DNA of 64,000 nucleotides from Sulfitobacter sp. BSw21498. GTDB taxonomy: Bacteria > Pseudomonadota > Alphaproteobacteria > Rhodobacterales > Rhodobacteraceae. Positions 63,237 to 64,000 of this stretch are shown here, one piece after another. A program made the translations under genes and the position numbers. How positions within the stretch are numbered: the stretch's first letter is position 1; each line of letters starts with the position of its first letter. Under the pieces are notes generated by a model. It ran no database searches, had not been told where the DNA came from, and saw nothing but the letters and a program-made list of their open reading frames with translations. Location of the stretch: positions 83,548-147,547 of the forward strand of contig NZ_CP040754.1 in assembly GCF_006064855.1 (NCBI RefSeq), in the 5' to 3' direction.

Positions 63237-64000
63237 ATGAACATTAATACAAATGTACCATCAGACGAAATTCTCCCGGTCGAACTCGACCGGCTGTCAA
63301 AAGGTGTGGACCGAATTTTGGAACGGTGGATCGGTGAAAATCGTCCAACAAAACTGACACTCCTAAACGATCTCGCTGCCGCTATCAGCCCAGGCTCAAA
63401 TTGGGGAGCGTTGAAATCGAAACAATCCCAGCGTCAACGCCGGTCAGAAGACTTCAACACCAGTCTGATTCCAGCGGTCAACCGTAAGGCCTTAGAACTT
63501 CCGGCTCGTCTGGCGGAAGTGAAACACACCAAGAACGGCATTGAACTGTCATACTTGACCGAAGAAATTCACTCGCTATTTGGCATGTATCATTCTGGCG
63601 ATCCAATCATCGGCTTGGAACTCAGTGTCGTTGAGGGCAACGGGTACAGTGAGGCTTCTATCTACGCAAAGCTGATCTTGAACTGTGGAGGAGCCGTTAG
63701 CGCGGTCGAAGCCTACGCATCCGATCTTGAACCAATCGTTGCGCAACTCATCTATAACGCGATCCAAAATCTGAACTCGGTCGATCTTTACCCCACACTG
63801 GCGCAGGGCGATTGTCGTTCTCTTCGAATCCTGGTTGGCCCATTTGATTGTATCCTGTCGATTCCGGAGTTTTATGGGCGCATACCCGATGAGAGCTTCG
63901 CATCTCAAGGGTTGAAAGTGTTGCTTGATGAAGGCGAAACACCATCCATAACAGATCTCGATTTGGCGATGCGCCTTGCATCCGCTGCAGTCCCACTACT
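63237..64000 (+). CDS. Unrecognised gene, runs off the right end
   Basis: At least 254 residues from ATG at 63237 with AGGAAAG upstream; no stop is reached before the window ends. Soluble sequence with LDRLSKGVDRILERWIGENR, IPAVNRKALELPARLAEVKH and LFGMYHSGDPIIGLELSVVE. Codon use is AT-richer than in the neighbours, which suggests recent acquisition. I do not recognise the family; its position next to a SLOG-type gene on a mobile element makes a host-defence or plasmid-maintenance role conceivable but unsupported. Confidence 0.75.
   Translation, partial: MNINTNVPSDEILPVELDRLSKGVDRILERWIGENRPTKLTLLNDLAAAISPGSNWGALKSKQSQRQRRSEDFNTSLIPAVNRKALELPARLAEVKHTKNGIELSYLTEEIHSLFGMYHSGDPIIGLELSVVEGNGYSEASIYAKLILNCGGAVSAVEAYASDLEPIVAQLIYNAIQNLNSVDLYPTLAQGDCRSLRILVGPFDCILSIPEFYGRIPDESFASQGLKVLLDEGETPSITDLDLAMRLASAAVPL

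Overview
The window reads as alphaproteobacterial DNA, most likely from a marine Rhodobacterales (roseobacter-type) bacterium. That inference rests on GC-rich codon use, the IS91/tyrosine-recombinase pair, the VirB/VirD4-type conjugation genes and the style of the acyl-CoA gene island. No rRNA, tRNA, CRISPR array or replication initiator gene was seen. The conjugation genes suggest a conjugative plasmid or an integrated conjugative element, but no plasmid partition or replication gene confirms which.

Bases 1-23131 form a carboxylic-acid uptake and catabolism island. A branched-chain-amino-acid-type ABC transporter (substrate-binding protein, two permeases, two ATPases) lies with two acyl-CoA ligases, a class III CoA transferase, three acyl-CoA dehydrogenases, three enoyl-CoA hydratase/isomerases, a MaoC hydratase, three SDR dehydrogenases, a thiolase, two hotdog thioesterases and the electron-transfer flavoprotein EtfAB. 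Three promoter regions (near 11.25, 16.33 and 18.06 kb) each carry a near-identical palindrome of the form TCTAACA-NN-TGTTAGA. Together they could control every gene in the island, so it probably behaves as one regulon under a repressor encoded outside the window. The substrate cannot be read from the sequence.

Bases 23.3-36.5 kb hold a small XRE regulator and a type IV secretion operon: virB1, B2, B3, B4, a lipoprotein, a second lytic transglycosylase, virB5, B8, B9, B10, B11, two small unknowns, virB6 and two small proteins. The second transglycosylase looks like a catalytic domain inserted into a VirB5-like scaffold. The DNA-processing half of the conjugation system (virD4, relaxase, MobC-like protein, candidate oriT) lies on the other strand at 54.2-59.6 kb. 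An IS91-family transposase and a tyrosine recombinase sit just downstream of virD4.

Between the two conjugation modules is cargo. At 37.0-43.2 kb a minus-strand cassette combines an ABC exporter, a DUF1611-like P-loop protein, an alpha/beta hydrolase, an aspartyl/asparaginyl beta-hydroxylase-like protein and a TIGR02466-type 2OG-Fe(II) oxygenase. It is the best candidate here for an undescribed biosynthesis, modification and export system. Inside it lies a scar in which a VIT1 fragment is fused to a DUF4399 fragment; intact homologues of both occur further on. At 43.3-51.1 kb is a redox/metal-stress cluster: DUF4399 protein, a KatG with a Tat signal, a PepSY protein with ten copies of a 9-residue acidic repeat, cytochrome b561, two more PepSY proteins, an OmpR-type two-component system and a VIT1 transporter.

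The right end (59.6-64 kb) has plasmid-type accessory genes: a small conserved protein, a membrane-anchored SH3 plus thermonuclease-fold protein, a DUF2493 (SLOG-like) protein, a GC-rich spacer with no supported gene, and an unrecognised gene that runs off the end.
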